Below are positions 44,793 through 56,117 of a stretch of DNA of 64,000 nt, piece after piece. This DNA comes from Pseudomonadota bacterium. GTDB lineage: Bacteria; Pseudomonadota; Gammaproteobacteria; Pseudomonadales; Moraxellaceae. The stretch lies in the NCBI GenBank assembly GCA_021851865.1, contig JAJZBU010000009.1, positions 1 to 64,000 of the forward strand, in the 5' to 3' direction. Both the position numbers and the translations under genes were made by a program. A model generated the notes under the pieces. The model was not told where the DNA came from and searched no databases. It worked only from the letters and a program-made list of their open reading frames with translations. Position 1 is the first letter of the stretch. Every line of letters begins with the position of its first letter.

Positions 44793-44821
44793 TTGCGTGT
44801 GGACGGCCTTTTGCGTAGAAT
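44793..44821 (+). promoter_or_regulatory. Sigma-70 promoter of rplU-rpmA
   Basis: TTGCGT (44793-44798), 17-nt spacer, TAGAAT (44816-44821), with the rplU ATG 63 nt further on. A ribosomal protein operon promoter is expected here. Confidence 0.7.
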
Positions 44822-44884
44822 CACGCGCCTTCGGATTTCGCTGGGCCGACGCTCGCCCTTTATCTCGCTTGGAGACATAGAATC

Positions 44885-45196
44885 ATGTACGCGGTTATCA
44901 AAAGCGGTGGCAAGCAGCACCGTGTGGTGCAGGGCGAGACCCTGAAGGTCGAACTGATCGACGCCGAGCCGGGCCAGTCGCTGACGCTCAAAGACGTGCT
45001 CATGCTGGTCGATGGCCAGGACATCCGTATCGGCACGCCGGTCGTCGATGGCGCCACCGTCGTGGCCGAAGTCGTGCGGCATGGCCGTCATGACAAGGTG
45101 CGTATCGTCAAGATGCGTCGCCGCAAACATTATCGCAAGCAGGCCGGTCACCGCCAGTGGTTCACCGAGCTCAAAATCACCGGCATCAACGCCTGA
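44885..45196 (+). CDS. rplU: 50S ribosomal protein L21
   Basis: 103 aa, full family length. [35 protein letters not shown] and [20 protein letters not shown] followed by KITGI are the L21 signatures. TTGGAG precedes the ATG. It is co-transcribed with rpmA, 20 nt downstream. Confidence 0.98.
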   Translation: MYAVIKSGGKQHRVVQGETLKVELIDAEPGQSLTLKDVLMLVDGQDIRIGTPVVDGATVVAEVVRHGRHDKVRIVKMRRRKHYRKQAGHRQWFTELKITGINA

Positions 45197-45216
45197 CGGC
45201 GTGGGAGTGTTAAACA

Positions 45217-45480
45217 ATGGCACATAAGAAGGCAGGCGGTTCAACCCGCAATGGACGCGATTCCGAGTCGAAGCGACTGGGCGTGAAGATTTACGGTGGT
45301 CAGGTCGTGCGCGCGGGCAATATCATCGTGCGTCAGCGTGGCACCCAGTTCCGCGCCGGAGTCAATGTCGGCATGGGACGTGATCACACCTTGTTCGCGA
45401 CCGCTGATGGCCGCGTCGAGTTCGTCATCAAGGGACCGCAGGGTCGCCGTTACGTGACCGTGGTCAGCGCTGCTGGCTGA
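45217..45480 (+). CDS. rpmA: 50S ribosomal protein L27
   Basis: 87 aa. [40 protein letters not shown] and [20 protein letters not shown] are diagnostic. There is no N-terminal extension before MAHKK, so no protease-processed form is expected. SD GGGAG precedes the ATG. Confidence 0.98.
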   Translation: MAHKKAGGSTRNGRDSESKRLGVKIYGGQVVRAGNIIVRQRGTQFRAGVNVGMGRDHTLFATADGRVEFVIKGPQGRRYVTVVSAAG

Positions 45481-45505
45481 ACCTAGGTTCAGATTATTGA
45501 TGTCG

Positions 45506-45535
45506 AGCCCCGCAGTGTCGGGGCTTCGTCATTTT
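45506..45535 (+). terminator. Terminator-like hairpin between rpmA and obgE
   Basis: Stem AGCCCCG/CGGGGCT with a 6-nt loop, followed by TCGTCATTTTT. The T run starts 5 nt late, so read-through into obgE is likely. Confidence 0.55.
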
Positions 45536-45549
45536 TGGTGGAGGGCTAG

Positions 45550-47881
<2,332 letters not shown>

Positions 47882-47899
47882 GTCGCCGGCAAAGCCGCA

Positions 47900-48649
47900 T
47901 CAGACCTTGAAGACGAAGCGTTCGCGCGCAAAACGCAGCTGCGGATAATAGACGCCATCAGGCGCGCGTTCGCCGGCAGCGATGACCATGATCGGCAGGG
48001 CGTGCGCGTCGAGATCGAGCAGGCGCGCCAGTCGGCGTTCGTCAAAGCCTTCCATCGGGCATGAATCGAAACCGTGGGCGCGGAGCGCCAGCATCAGGTT
48101 CTCGGCCGCCAAGGCGGTGCTTTTGCACGCCCAAAGACGCATCTCTTCACGCGAACAGGGTCCCTGGGGCACGGGGCGAAAGCGGCTGGACAGCCGACTG
48201 ACGCGTCGGCGCAGATGTCCGGCGCTGCTCAGCGGGCCTTGTGTGTAGGCCAAGGGTACGACCATGCGGTAGTACTGCTGCACCAGCTTGGGGATGGGCT
48301 GGATGGGAAAGTGTTCGAGGTTGAGACGCGCGTGCTCGCGCCAGGTGTCGGTGCGGGCGACGACGACGATGAGTTCGGCGGCGCTGGCGGCGGCGTTCTG
48401 GCCGAGGCAGATGTCGATCAGGGCGCGTTTCTTGGCGGCGGACTGGACCTGATAGAAGGCCCACGGCTGCAGGTTCGAGCTGTTCGGGGCGAGCAGGGCG
48501 AGATCGATGCAGTCATCGAGCACTTCCTGCGGTAACGGCCGGTCGGTGAATTTACGCACGGAACGGCGGCCAGCGATGACTCGGCGCAGAGCGACGGCAT
48601 CATTTTCCTGGGGGGCGGGTTCGTGGTAACGGGCGGTCGTGCGGGACAT
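47900..48649 (-). CDS. Nitroreductase family flavoprotein
   Basis: 249 aa. RRVIAGRRSVRKFTDRPLPQ is the FMN-binding start, LALLAPNSSNLQPWAFYQVQ the conserved loop, and the C-terminus has AENLMLALRAHGFDSCPMEG followed by LPIMVIAAGER. Such enzymes reduce nitro groups, quinones or related substrates with NAD(P)H. The ATG at 48649 has AGGAG 8 nt upstream. It is divergent from the tetR-like gene, so the shared 197-bp region may let that repressor control both sides. Substrate unknown. Confidence 0.88.
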   Translation of the reverse strand: MSRTTARYHEPAPQENDAVALRRVIAGRRSVRKFTDRPLPQEVLDDCIDLALLAPNSSNLQPWAFYQVQSAAKKRALIDICLGQNAAASAAELIVVVARTDTWREHARLNLEHFPIQPIPKLVQQYYRMVVPLAYTQGPLSSAGHLRRRVSRLSSRFRPVPQGPCSREEMRLWACKSTALAAENLMLALRAHGFDSCPMEGFDERRLARLLDLDAHALPIMVIAAGERAPDGVYYPQLRFARERFVFKV

Positions 48650-48786
48650 GAGGGGGCTCCTGGGGTCAAGGACTGAGAGCTTCCGGTATATTTCGATCGA
48701 TGTCAAAGGGTGCGCCATGGCGTGCCGGTCTTGGGTCGACAAACGCGGCAAGGCATTGCGAAGTGGATAGTACACAAATAAATCAA

Positions 48787-48802
48787 TCAATCAGTTGATT
48801 GA
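48787..48802. promoter_or_regulatory. Palindromic operator candidate between nitroreductase and tetR-like genes
   Basis: TCAATC-AGTT-GATTGA, perfect 6-bp arms, lies 45 bp upstream of the TetR-type start and inside an A/T-rich stretch with further TCAA repeats. Size and position suit a TetR-family operator. Confidence 0.55.
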
Positions 48803-48846
48803 GAGGTATTTCCGACCTAAGATGCTCACTCTGGAGGGGTGAGCCC

Positions 48847-49434
48847 ATGAATGAACTGCCTGCTTGTGCGGCGTGTCGTAGCGATGAACTGTTACAGACG
48901 GCCTGTACTCTGATCGCGCGTGAAGGCTTTGAAGGCTTGCGCACACGCGCTGTCGCGCAGGCGGCGGGGATCAATGTGGCCACTTTGCATTACTATTTTG
49001 CGAGCAAGGCCAGCCTCATCGCCGGTGTCGCGCGCTATCTCGATGAGCAGTTCCGGCGGCAGAAAGCGCCGGCGGTGCCGGAGACAGGGTCGCATCTGCA
49101 CGATCTGTTGCAGCAGATTCGCGCCGATGCCGAGTTCCGGCGGCAACATTGTCCTGAGCTCAAGGTCGTCATGCAGGAGTTTTTGCTGCGTTCGCGACGC
49201 GATCCGGACGTGTACGAGGTGCTGCAGGGCTTGCAGGCGCGCTGGCGCGCTGAGTTGGCGGAGCAGTTGGCGGGCGCACAAAACGCCGGCGAACTGCGGA
49301 CCGACATCGATATCGGCGTCATGGCGACCATGCTGCACGCCCAGTTGGTGGGACTGTTCTGCCTCGGTGAAGACGCCGTCGGTATGGACGGACTTTTAGG
49401 AGCCTTCGAGCGCATGGCGGCGAGGGTGAGCTGA
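48847..49434 (+). CDS. TetR-family transcriptional repressor of the RND pump operon
   Basis: 195 aa. The N-terminal helix-turn-helix, ELLQTACTLIAREGFEGLRT then AVAQAAGINVATLHYYFASK, is a clear TetR DNA-binding domain; the rest is an all-helical ligand-binding region. ATG 48847 has GGAGGGG upstream. It is the first gene of an operon with the outer membrane factor, adaptor and RND transporter, the classic arrangement of a local pump repressor. A palindromic operator candidate lies just upstream. Confidence 0.9.
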   Translation: MNELPACAACRSDELLQTACTLIAREGFEGLRTRAVAQAAGINVATLHYYFASKASLIAGVARYLDEQFRRQKAPAVPETGSHLHDLLQQIRADAEFRRQHCPELKVVMQEFLLRSRRDPDVYEVLQGLQARWRAELAEQLAGAQNAGELRTDIDIGVMATMLHAQLVGLFCLGEDAVGMDGLLGAFERMAARVS

Positions 49435-49451
49435 TGAAAAGGAGGGGGACG

Positions 49452-50900
49452 ATGCCATCGTATAGACGGCGCCACACCATCGCCTTGGCGACCCTGCTGC
49501 TGGCAGGTTGTACCCTGGCGCCACATACGGCACCGAAAGGCGCGCTACAGAAGTTGGGTGGTGGTTATACCCGACCGCAGTGGGAGCCCGGTCAGTCGCT
49601 CGATTGGGGACAGGATCCAGCCCGCGCCTGGTGGCATGGCCTAGGCTCGCCGCAGCTGGATGCCGCGGTCAGCGTCGCCTTGCAGCAGAATCCCGGTCTG
49701 CAGGCACAGCTGGCGACCTTGCGCCAACAGCAGTCTTTGTATGACGTCAGCCGTGGCGAGACCCTCTTGCCGTCCGCCAACGCCAATCTCGGGGTGACGC
49801 GCGAGAAGCTCTTCCTCGGCCCGGGCTTCGTCTTTGGTCCGTTGAATCTCTACAATGCCGGCGTCAATGTCAGCTACAACCTCGATCTTTTCGGGGCAGA
49901 AAGAGAGGCTTTGCACGCCGCCTTGGCGCGCGTCGATGAGCAGCGCTATCAGGCGGAAGTGAGCCGGCAGACGCTGATCTGCAATGTCATCACCGCCGTC
50001 ATCCACGCCGCTTATGCGCAAGAAGCGCTGCAGAACCAGCAGAAGTTGCGGGCGCTACAGGCGCAGGAACTCGATCTCCTGCAAGCGCAGTGGCGGGCCG
50101 GGGCGGTGCCGCAGAATGAGGTATTGAGCGCACAACTGACCTTGCAGGCGAGCGACGCGGCTTTGCCCGCCTTGCGCAAGGCGGTGGCGGTGGCGCGGCA
50201 CCAGATGAACCTGTTGCTGGGACGCGATCCTGATCACGCCACCGCGCTACCGCGTCTGGATGAACTCACCCTGCCGGCGCATCTGCCGGTCAGCCTGCCG
50301 TCGCGCCTGCTGGCGCAGCGGCCGGACATCGAAGTGGCGGCGGCGGTGTGGGATGAATCGGCGGCGGAGGTGGGTGTGGCGCGTGCGGATCTGTTGCCGC
50401 AGATCCAGCTGACCGCCTCGCTCGACGCCTACGGCATCACCCCGGCGCAGTTGTTCAAATCAAACTCCCTCGTCTGGGGGCTCGGCGCCGGTCTGACCCA
50501 GCCGCTGTTTCATGGTGGCGCTCTGCGGGCGCAGGAGAAAGCCGCTGAGGCGGCCTTCGATGCGGCGGGAGCGAGTTATCGGCAGGTGGTGGCGCAGGAC
50601 TTCTCGCAGGTGGCCGATGTGCTGGTGGCTCTGACGGAAGACCTGCACACGCAGAATGTGCAGGCCGACATCGAAAAGATGCAGCAACAGCAACTGGCTC
50701 TGGCGCAGACGCGCTATAGCAGTGGATCCGATGGTCTGCGCGCGCAGCTGCAGGCCGAGGAGCAGGTGCTCGCGGCGCACCTGCAGTGGCAGTCTGGACA
50801 GGCGGCGCGGCTGTCGGATGTGGTGGCGCTGTACCAGTCTCTCGGTGGTAGCTGGAACGCAGCACCGGTCTCCAAAACCAGTCAGAGGAAAGCTCGATGA
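49452..50900 (+). CDS. Outer membrane factor lipoprotein of an RND pump (NodT/OprM family)
   Basis: 482 aa. The signal peptide ends in the lipobox LLAGC. Two OEP domains follow with the typical RAWWHGLGSPQLDAAVSVAL, a YNLDLFGAEREAL segment, LPSRLLAQRPDIEVAAA and GAGLTQPLFHGGALRAQEKA. It forms the trimeric outer membrane channel. ATG 49452 is chosen because GGAGGGGG lies about 7 nt upstream; an ATG at 49434 overlaps the tetR stop but has no SD. Confidence 0.92.
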   Translation: MPSYRRRHTIALATLLLAGCTLAPHTAPKGALQKLGGGYTRPQWEPGQSLDWGQDPARAWWHGLGSPQLDAAVSVALQQNPGLQAQLATLRQQQSLYDVSRGETLLPSANANLGVTREKLFLGPGFVFGPLNLYNAGVNVSYNLDLFGAEREALHAALARVDEQRYQAEVSRQTLICNVITAVIHAAYAQEALQNQQKLRALQAQELDLLQAQWRAGAVPQNEVLSAQLTLQASDAALPALRKAVAVARHQMNLLLGRDPDHATALPRLDELTLPAHLPVSLPSRLLAQRPDIEVAAAVWDESAAEVGVARADLLPQIQLTASLDAYGITPAQLFKSNSLVWGLGAGLTQPLFHGGALRAQEKAAEAAFDAAGASYRQVVAQDFSQVADVLVALTEDLHTQNVQADIEKMQQQQLALAQTRYSSGSDGLRAQLQAEEQVLAAHLQWQSGQAARLSDVVALYQSLGGSWNAAPVSKTSQRKAR

Positions 50901-52021
50901 CGCGTCGCATGATCAAAATGATATTTTTTTTCGTCCTCGTGGTCGGTTTGATCGGAGGCTACAAGGCTTGGCAGATCCACGGCATGATGAAGATGTTCGC
51001 CGCCATGAAGCCGCCACCCACGGCGGTGGCGGTACAGTCTCTGGCGATGCAGAGCTGGCGCCCGGAAATTCTCGCCGTCGGCACCTTGCGTGCGCGCCAC
51101 GGCGTGTCGATCAGTACCGAAGTCGGTGGTCTGCTCAGTCAGGTCGCGGTGCACTCCGGGCAGAGCGTGCATCGCGGTCAGCTCTTGTTCGCGCTTGAAA
51201 CGATGAGCGAACGCGCCACTTTGGCGCAGCTGCAGGCGGCGGTGCATTTGGCGGAGATCACCCGCCAGCGCGATCTCGCGCAGCTGCCAAGCCACGCCGT
51301 GGCGCAGGCGCAGGTCGATGCCGATACCGCCGACCTGGCGATCAAGCGCGCCCAGGTGCAGGAAGAGCAGGCCCTGATCGCCAAGAAAGAGCTGCGCGCA
51401 CCTTTCAGTGGTCGCGTCGGCATCGTCACCGCCAATCCTGGCCAGTATGTCAATCCGGGCGATGTGCTCGCTTCCTTGCAGTCGCAGGCGGAGATGCTCG
51501 TCGATTTTCCGGTGCCGCAGGAGCAAGGGTCGCTGCTGCATATCGGTGGCGATCTCACCCTGCACAGCGACAGCCAGCCGCAGCATCGGTTCAGCGCGCG
51601 TATCAGCGCCATCGACGCCACCATCGACAAGGTGACGCGCAGCATCCAGGTCGAAGCGATGGTGCAAAACGGCTCGGCCCTGGTGCCTGGCAGCTTCGCC
51701 AAGCTGCAGGTCGACGCCGGTCAGGCGCGACAGGTGATGACCTTGCCGCAGACGGCGGTCACCTACAACCCCTATGGCGACGTCGTCTTCCTGTTGCAGC
51801 ACAGCGATGGTCAGCAGGGTAGTCAGGGCACGGTGGAGCAGGTCTTCGTCAAGCTTGGGCAGACGCGAGGTGACCAGGTCGAAGTGCTCGACGGCATCCA
51901 GCCTGGGCAATGGGTGGTGACGGCGGGAGGACAGCTGCTCAAGAACGGCAGCAAGGTGGTGGTCGATAATCGCCACGCCCCGACGATGTCGGCGCATCCT
52001 GATACCCCCAACGATGAATGA
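50897..52021 (+). CDS. RND efflux periplasmic adaptor (membrane fusion protein)
   Basis: 374 aa. An N-terminal membrane anchor (MIFFFVLVVGLIGGYKAW) is followed by the HlyD-type hairpin and lipoyl halves: GVSISTEVGGLLSQVAVHSG with GQSVHRGQLLF, and KKELRAPFSGRVGIVTANPG. The C-terminal beta-barrel and proximal domain end with LDGIQPGQWVVTAGGQLLKN. It links the RND transporter to the outer membrane channel. It overlaps the preceding gene by 4 nt. Confidence 0.95.
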   Translation: MTRRMIKMIFFFVLVVGLIGGYKAWQIHGMMKMFAAMKPPPTAVAVQSLAMQSWRPEILAVGTLRARHGVSISTEVGGLLSQVAVHSGQSVHRGQLLFALETMSERATLAQLQAAVHLAEITRQRDLAQLPSHAVAQAQVDADTADLAIKRAQVQEEQALIAKKELRAPFSGRVGIVTANPGQYVNPGDVLASLQSQAEMLVDFPVPQEQGSLLHIGGDLTLHSDSQPQHRFSARISAIDATIDKVTRSIQVEAMVQNGSALVPGSFAKLQVDAGQARQVMTLPQTAVTYNPYGDVVFLLQHSDGQQGSQGTVEQVFVKLGQTRGDQVEVLDGIQPGQWVVTAGGQLLKNGSKVVVDNRHAPTMSAHPDTPNDE

Positions 52022-52030
52022 GGTGCATTG

Positions 52031-55000
52031 ATGCGCATGACCGATCTGTTCATCCGGCGTCCGGTGCTCGCCACCTCCTTGAGCCTGCTCATTTTGGTGC
52101 TCGGCCTGCGCGCCATCGGAATGTTGCCGGTGCGCGAATTTCCGAAGACTGAAAATGCGGTGATCAACGTCACCACCTACTACACCGGCGCTGATCCGGC
52201 TCTCGTCGCCGGCTTTATCACGACGCCGCTCGAGAACTCGATCGCCCAGGCCGAGGGCATCGATTACATGACCTCGGCGAGCACCCAGGGCAGCAGCGTC
52301 ATCAATGCCAACCTGCGTCTCAATTACGATCCCAACAAGGCCTTGACCGATGTGACGACTAAGGTCAATGCGGTGTTGAATCAGTTGCCGGCGGGGACTT
52401 TGCAACCGGTGATCACGGTGACCGTCGGTGACACCCTCGACGCTATGTATCTCGGGTTCTACAGCGATCATCTGGCGACCAATCAGATCACCGATTATCT
52501 GATCCGCGTCGTGCAGCCGAAGCTGCAGGCGGTCGATGGCGTGCAGCAGGCGGAAATCCTCGGTAAACGCCAGTTCGCCATGCGCATCTGGATGGATCCC
52601 CTGCGCATGCGCGCCCTCGGATTGAGTTCGACCGACGTCTACAATGCCCTCGCTGCCAACAACTTCATCGCTGCCGCCGGCCGCACCGACGGAAATATGG
52701 TCACGGTCAACCTGACCGCGCACACCGGTTTGAGTTCGGTCGCCGCGTTCGGGCGCCTGATCGTCAAACAGTCGGGGGATAGCATCGTGCACCTGTCCGA
52801 TGTCGCCAAGATCACCCTCGGGGCGGAGGACTACAACACCCAGGTCGGTTTTGACGGCCAGACGGCGGTCTATATCGGCATCAAGGTGGCGCCCACCGCC
52901 AATCTGCTCGATGTCGTGCGTGATGTGCGCAAGGCTTTGCCGGCTATCGTCCAACAGTTGCCAAGAGGGCTGCATGGTCGTCTCGTCTATGATTCGACGA
53001 AGTACGTCAACAGCTCCATCCACGAAGTGATCACCACCTTGGTCGAGGCCTTGCTCATCGTCACCCTGGTGATCTTCTTGTTTCTCGGTTCCCTGCGTTC
53101 GGTGATCATTCCGGTGATCGCCATCCCGCTGTCCCTCATCGGCGGCTTCTTCATCATGCTGATCCTGGGCTATACCATCAATCTGTTGACCTTGCTCGCT
53201 CTCGTGCTGGCCATCGGCCTGGTGGTCGATGACGCCATCATCATCGTCGAGAACGTCGATCGGCATCTGACCGAAGGTCTGACGCCCTTTCAGTCGGCGA
53301 TCAAGAGCGCGCGTGAACTGGCCGGCCCCATCGTCGCCATTTCGGTGGTGCTGATCGCCGTCTATATTCCGATCGGTTTCATGGGCGGATTGACCGGGGC
53401 GCTGTTCACCGAGTTTGCTTTCACCTTGGCCGGCGCTGTCGGCATTTCGGCGATCGTCGCTTTGACCTTGTCGCCGGTGATGTGCTCGCTCTTTTTGCGT
53501 CCGCATAGCGGCAAGGATGGTTTTGTTGCCTGGCTCGATCAGCGCTTCGAGCGTCTGCGCGCGGCCTATGAACGCCTGCTCGCTGGCAGCCTCGACAGCC
53601 TGCCGGTGGTGGCGGTCTTCGGCATCCTGGTGCTGCTGCTGTTGCCGGTGCTGTTCATGATGTCGAAAAAGGAATTGGCGCCGCAGGAAGACATGGGCGT
53701 CATCATCACCATGGCGACGGGGGCGCCGAACGCCTCGCTCAAGCAGTCGACGGAGGTGGCGGCGCAGGTCAACAGCATCTTCGCCAGCTATCCGGAAACC
53801 GAGCATATGTTTCAGCTCACCGGTGTCTCCGGTCTCAACACCGGTATCGCCGGCATGGTCCTCAAGCCCTGGGATGAGCGCACGCGCACCACCAACGATT
53901 TGCAGCCATTGGTGCAAAAGCAGTTGTCGCAGCTGGTCGGCGTCAAGGCGGTGGCCTTTCAGCGCCCGCCTTTGCCCGGCGGCGGCGGCGGCTTGCCGAT
54001 TCAGTTCGTCGTGCAGACGACCGAGGACTATGCGGCCTTGAATGAACAGGCGTCGGCCTTGATGCTGAAAGCCATGGCCAGTCACAAGTTCATGTTTCTG
54101 GACAATGACCTGAAATACGACCGTCCTTCCGTCGAGATCGACATCGATCGCGATCGTGTCGCGCAGTTGGGTTTGAGCATGCTCGACGTCGGCAATGCCC
54201 TGCAATCAGCGCTGAGTGGAGGTTATGTCAATTACTTCAATCTGGCCGGGCGGTCCTATAAGGTCATCGCGCAGATGGATCGGCATGAGCGGTTGAACCC
54301 GCAACAAGTCCTCGATTATGCCGTGCGCAGCGCGAATGGGGTGATGGTGCCCCTGTCGAGTTTCGCGCATCTGCGTGAACAAGTGATTCCGGAGAGTTTG
54401 AATCATTTTCAACAAATGAATTCAGCGACCATTTCTGGGGTGGCTTTCCCGGGTGTGAGCATGGGCGATGCCTTGCAGCAACTGCGCTCACTGGCCAAGA
54501 CCCTGCCGCAGGGCTACAGCATCGACTACGGTGGACAGTCGCGCCAGTTCACCCAGGAAAGCAGTGCCTTGCTGATGACCTTCGTTTTTGCCTTGATCAT
54601 CATCTTTCTGGCGCTGTCGGCGCAGTTCGAAAGTTTTCGTGATCCACTCATCGTGATGGTGAGTGTGCCGTTGTCGATCTGCGGCGCTATGATCTTTCTA
54701 TTCTTCGGCTGGCACGGCGCGAGTTTGAATATTTATTCAGAAGTCGGCCTGGTAACTTTGATTGGCTTGATCAGCAAACACGGCATTCTCATCGTCGAGT
54801 TCGCCAATCAGCTGCAGAAGTCCGGCCTCGACAAGCGCCAGGCGGTGGCGCAGGCGGCGGGAATACGCCTGCGGCCTATCCTGATGACCTCGGCGGCGAT
54901 GGTGGTTGGGGTGACGCCCTTGATTCTCGCCAGTGGCGCGGGCGCCGTCGGGCGCTATAACATGGGCTTGGTGATTTCCAGCGGTATCGCTATCGGCACC

Positions 55001-55105
55001 TTTTTCACCCTCTTTGTCGTGCCAGCGGTTTATATGATGCTGGCGGCTGAGCATCGGGCGCAAGCCGATGCCGAGCGTGAGCGCGAAATCGAGGCTTTAT
55101 CGTGA
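52031..55105 (+). CDS. RND-family multidrug efflux transporter
   Basis: 1024-aa inner-membrane proton antiporter. MRMTDLFIRRPVLATSLSLL opens helix 1. The proton-relay Asp pair is in AIGLVVDDAIIIVENV. Porter-domain segments, SPVMCSLFLRPH, and the second-half motifs GLVTLIGLISKHGILIVEF and RLRPILMTSAAMVVGVTPL are complete, so the protein looks intact. The ATG at 52031 has AGGTG upstream. Substrates cannot be read from sequence; the closest named types are the MexB/MuxB-like hydrophobe-amphiphile exporters. A strong hairpin follows the stop. Confidence 0.95.
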   Translation: MRMTDLFIRRPVLATSLSLLILVLGLRAIGMLPVREFPKTENAVINVTTYYTGADPALVAGFITTPLENSIAQAEGIDYMTSASTQGSSVINANLRLNYDPNKALTDVTTKVNAVLNQLPAGTLQPVITVTVGDTLDAMYLGFYSDHLATNQITDYLIRVVQPKLQAVDGVQQAEILGKRQFAMRIWMDPLRMRALGLSSTDVYNALAANNFIAAAGRTDGNMVTVNLTAHTGLSSVAAFGRLIVKQSGDSIVHLSDVAKITLGAEDYNTQVGFDGQTAVYIGIKVAPTANLLDVVRDVRKALPAIVQQLPRGLHGRLVYDSTKYVNSSIHEVITTLVEALLIVTLVIFLFLGSLRSVIIPVIAIPLSLIGGFFIMLILGYTINLLTLLALVLAIGLVVDDAIIIVENVDRHLTEGLTPFQSAIKSARELAGPIVAISVVLIAVYIPIGFMGGLTGALFTEFAFTLAGAVGISAIVALTLSPVMCSLFLRPHSGKDGFVAWLDQRFERLRAAYERLLAGSLDSLPVVAVFGILVLLLLPVLFMMSKKELAPQEDMGVIITMATGAPNASLKQSTEVAAQVNSIFASYPETEHMFQLTGVSGLNTGIAGMVLKPWDERTRTTNDLQPLVQKQLSQLVGVKAVAFQRPPLPGGGGGLPIQFVVQTTEDYAALNEQASALMLKAMASHKFMFLDNDLKYDRPSVEIDIDRDRVAQLGLSMLDVGNALQSALSGGYVNYFNLAGRSYKVIAQMDRHERLNPQQVLDYAVRSANGVMVPLSSFAHLREQVIPESLNHFQQMNSATISGVAFPGVSMGDALQQLRSLAKTLPQGYSIDYGGQSRQFTQESSALLMTFVFALIIIFLALSAQFESFRDPLIVMVSVPLSICGAMIFLFFGWHGASLNIYSEVGLVTLIGLISKHGILIVEFANQLQKSGLDKRQAVAQAAGIRLRPILMTSAAMVVGVTPLILASGAGAVGRYNMGLVISSGIAIGTFFTLFVVPAVYMMLAAEHRAQADAEREREIEALS

Positions 55106-55110
55106 TATTG

Positions 55111-55137
55111 CAGGTGGCAGCGTAACGCTGCCACCTG
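55111..55137 (+). terminator. Strong hairpin at the end of the RND operon
   Basis: A perfect 12-bp stem CAGGTGGCAGCG/CGCTGCCACCTG with a 3-nt loop starts 6 nt after the stop codon. There is no T tract, so it is either a rho-assisted terminator or an mRNA-stabilising 3' hairpin. Confidence 0.5.
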
Positions 55138-55249
55138 TGCTGTTCGCGATGGTCGGTGATGCTGTGAAATGTCTCGTAATAATCAAAAAACGGACATGGA
55201 AATTCCACATTTACCCTGGGGAGATGTGGTTTTCTCTAAACCATTGAGG

Positions 55250-55278
55250 TTGTCAGCGATTTGTTTTTGTCATAACAT
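55250..55278 (+). promoter_or_regulatory. Sigma-70 promoter of the H-NS-like gene
   Basis: TTGTCA (55250-55255), 17-nt spacer, TAACAT (55273-55278), followed by a leader of about 60 nt. The surrounding 55150-55340 stretch is A/T-rich and might bind H-NS itself. Confidence 0.65.
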
Positions 55279-55343
55279 GGGCGCGTTTGCGATGTATGAC
55301 GAGTCTCAAGATCGCACTCTTCAACTTTTTTGGAGATAAAGTT

Positions 55344-55661
55344 ATGTTTAACCTGACAGAAATGACCGCCGACCAGCTACAGCACTTGGTCGATAAGGTA
55401 CAAAAAGAACTGACGCTGCGTCGGGAAGGTGAACTGAAAAAGATCAAAGAAGAGATTATCAAGTCGGCTCGGGAAGTTGGTCTCAAGGTCTATTTTGAAG
55501 AAGGTTCCCAGCGTAAGCCGCGTAAGGCCGGTGCGACGGGACAGACCTATCGCAATCCCACCAATCCCGAACAGACTTGGGGTGGGCGTGGTAAGCGTCC
55601 GCGCTGGCTGAATGACCTGCTGGCGAAAGGACATCAATTGGCTGAATTCATCGGCGCCTGA
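55344..55661 (+). CDS. H-NS family nucleoid-associated protein
   Basis: 105 aa. The N-terminal half is a coiled-coil oligomerisation region (VDKVQKELTLRREGELKKIK). The C-terminal DNA-binding domain has TYRNPTNPEQTWGGRGKRPR and WLNDLLAKG, the AT-hook-like H-NS core loop (TWGGRGKRP). It silences AT-rich, often foreign DNA. SD TGGAGA precedes the ATG. It is monocistronic. Confidence 0.93.
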   Translation: MFNLTEMTADQLQHLVDKVQKELTLRREGELKKIKEEIIKSAREVGLKVYFEEGSQRKPRKAGATGQTYRNPTNPEQTWGGRGKRPRWLNDLLAKGHQLAEFIGA

Positions 55662-55678
55662 TGTGAACCACCCAGGGT

Positions 55679-55700
55679 CGCTGCGATGAGATTCGCAGCG
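55679..55700. other. 8-bp hairpin downstream of the H-NS-like gene
   Basis: CGCTGCGA/TCGCAGCG with a 6-nt loop, 18 nt after the stop. No T tract, so its role as a terminator is unproven. Confidence 0.4.
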
Positions 55701-55749
55701 GCGCCGGTGTGCTAGGCTGAAAGGATCATGGTTCACGCGAGCTTACAGG

Positions 55750-56091
55750 ATGTCATCGATCGCTCTGTCAAATACAAAGGAAGCCTGGGTGCGTTGTGAT
55801 GCTCAGGTTGTCACCTTGGGTCGTGGTGCCGCTGTCGAAACTTTGAACTGGGAACATCTGCAGTCGGTCAGTATCGAAGCGCAAGTCCAAGGCGAGGAAC
55901 GCAGCTTGTGCTGGCGCCTGCAAGGTCTTGGGGTGAGGCGTTGCCTGATTCCTTTTGGACTGTCCGGGGAAGCCGAGTTGCTGCATCATCTGCAGCGGCT
56001 GGCCGGCTTTGATGTGCTGGCGGTCGCTGACGCCCTCTGTGGCAGTGCCGAGGGGCGATTCATCTGCTGGCGGCGCGAGCGCGTCGGCTGA
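55750..56091 (+). CDS. Conserved hypothetical protein (113 aa)
   Basis: The C-terminal half, RRCLIPFGLSGEAELLHHLQ, AGFDVLAVADALCG and GRFICWRRERVG, follows a pattern (VIP.G..GE.ELL..L....GFDN......A.....F..WR) that I recall from short uncharacterised proteobacterial proteins. There is no signal peptide or membrane helix. Cys residues are unusually frequent for its size (C17, C54, C65, C97, C105), without a clear metal motif. Function unknown. Confidence 0.6.
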   Translation: MSSIALSNTKEAWVRCDAQVVTLGRGAAVETLNWEHLQSVSIEAQVQGEERSLCWRLQGLGVRRCLIPFGLSGEAELLHHLQRLAGFDVLAVADALCGSAEGRFICWRRERVG

Positions 56092-56117
56092 GCCGATGCG
56101 CTGCGGCGCTTGTGCGC

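Noticed and set aside
50882-54205. 1107-codon minus-strand frame opposite the RND pump genes
   Set aside because: Very long but purely antisense to intact adaptor and transporter genes; His/Arg/Gln-rich composition typical of such shadows in GC-rich genomes.
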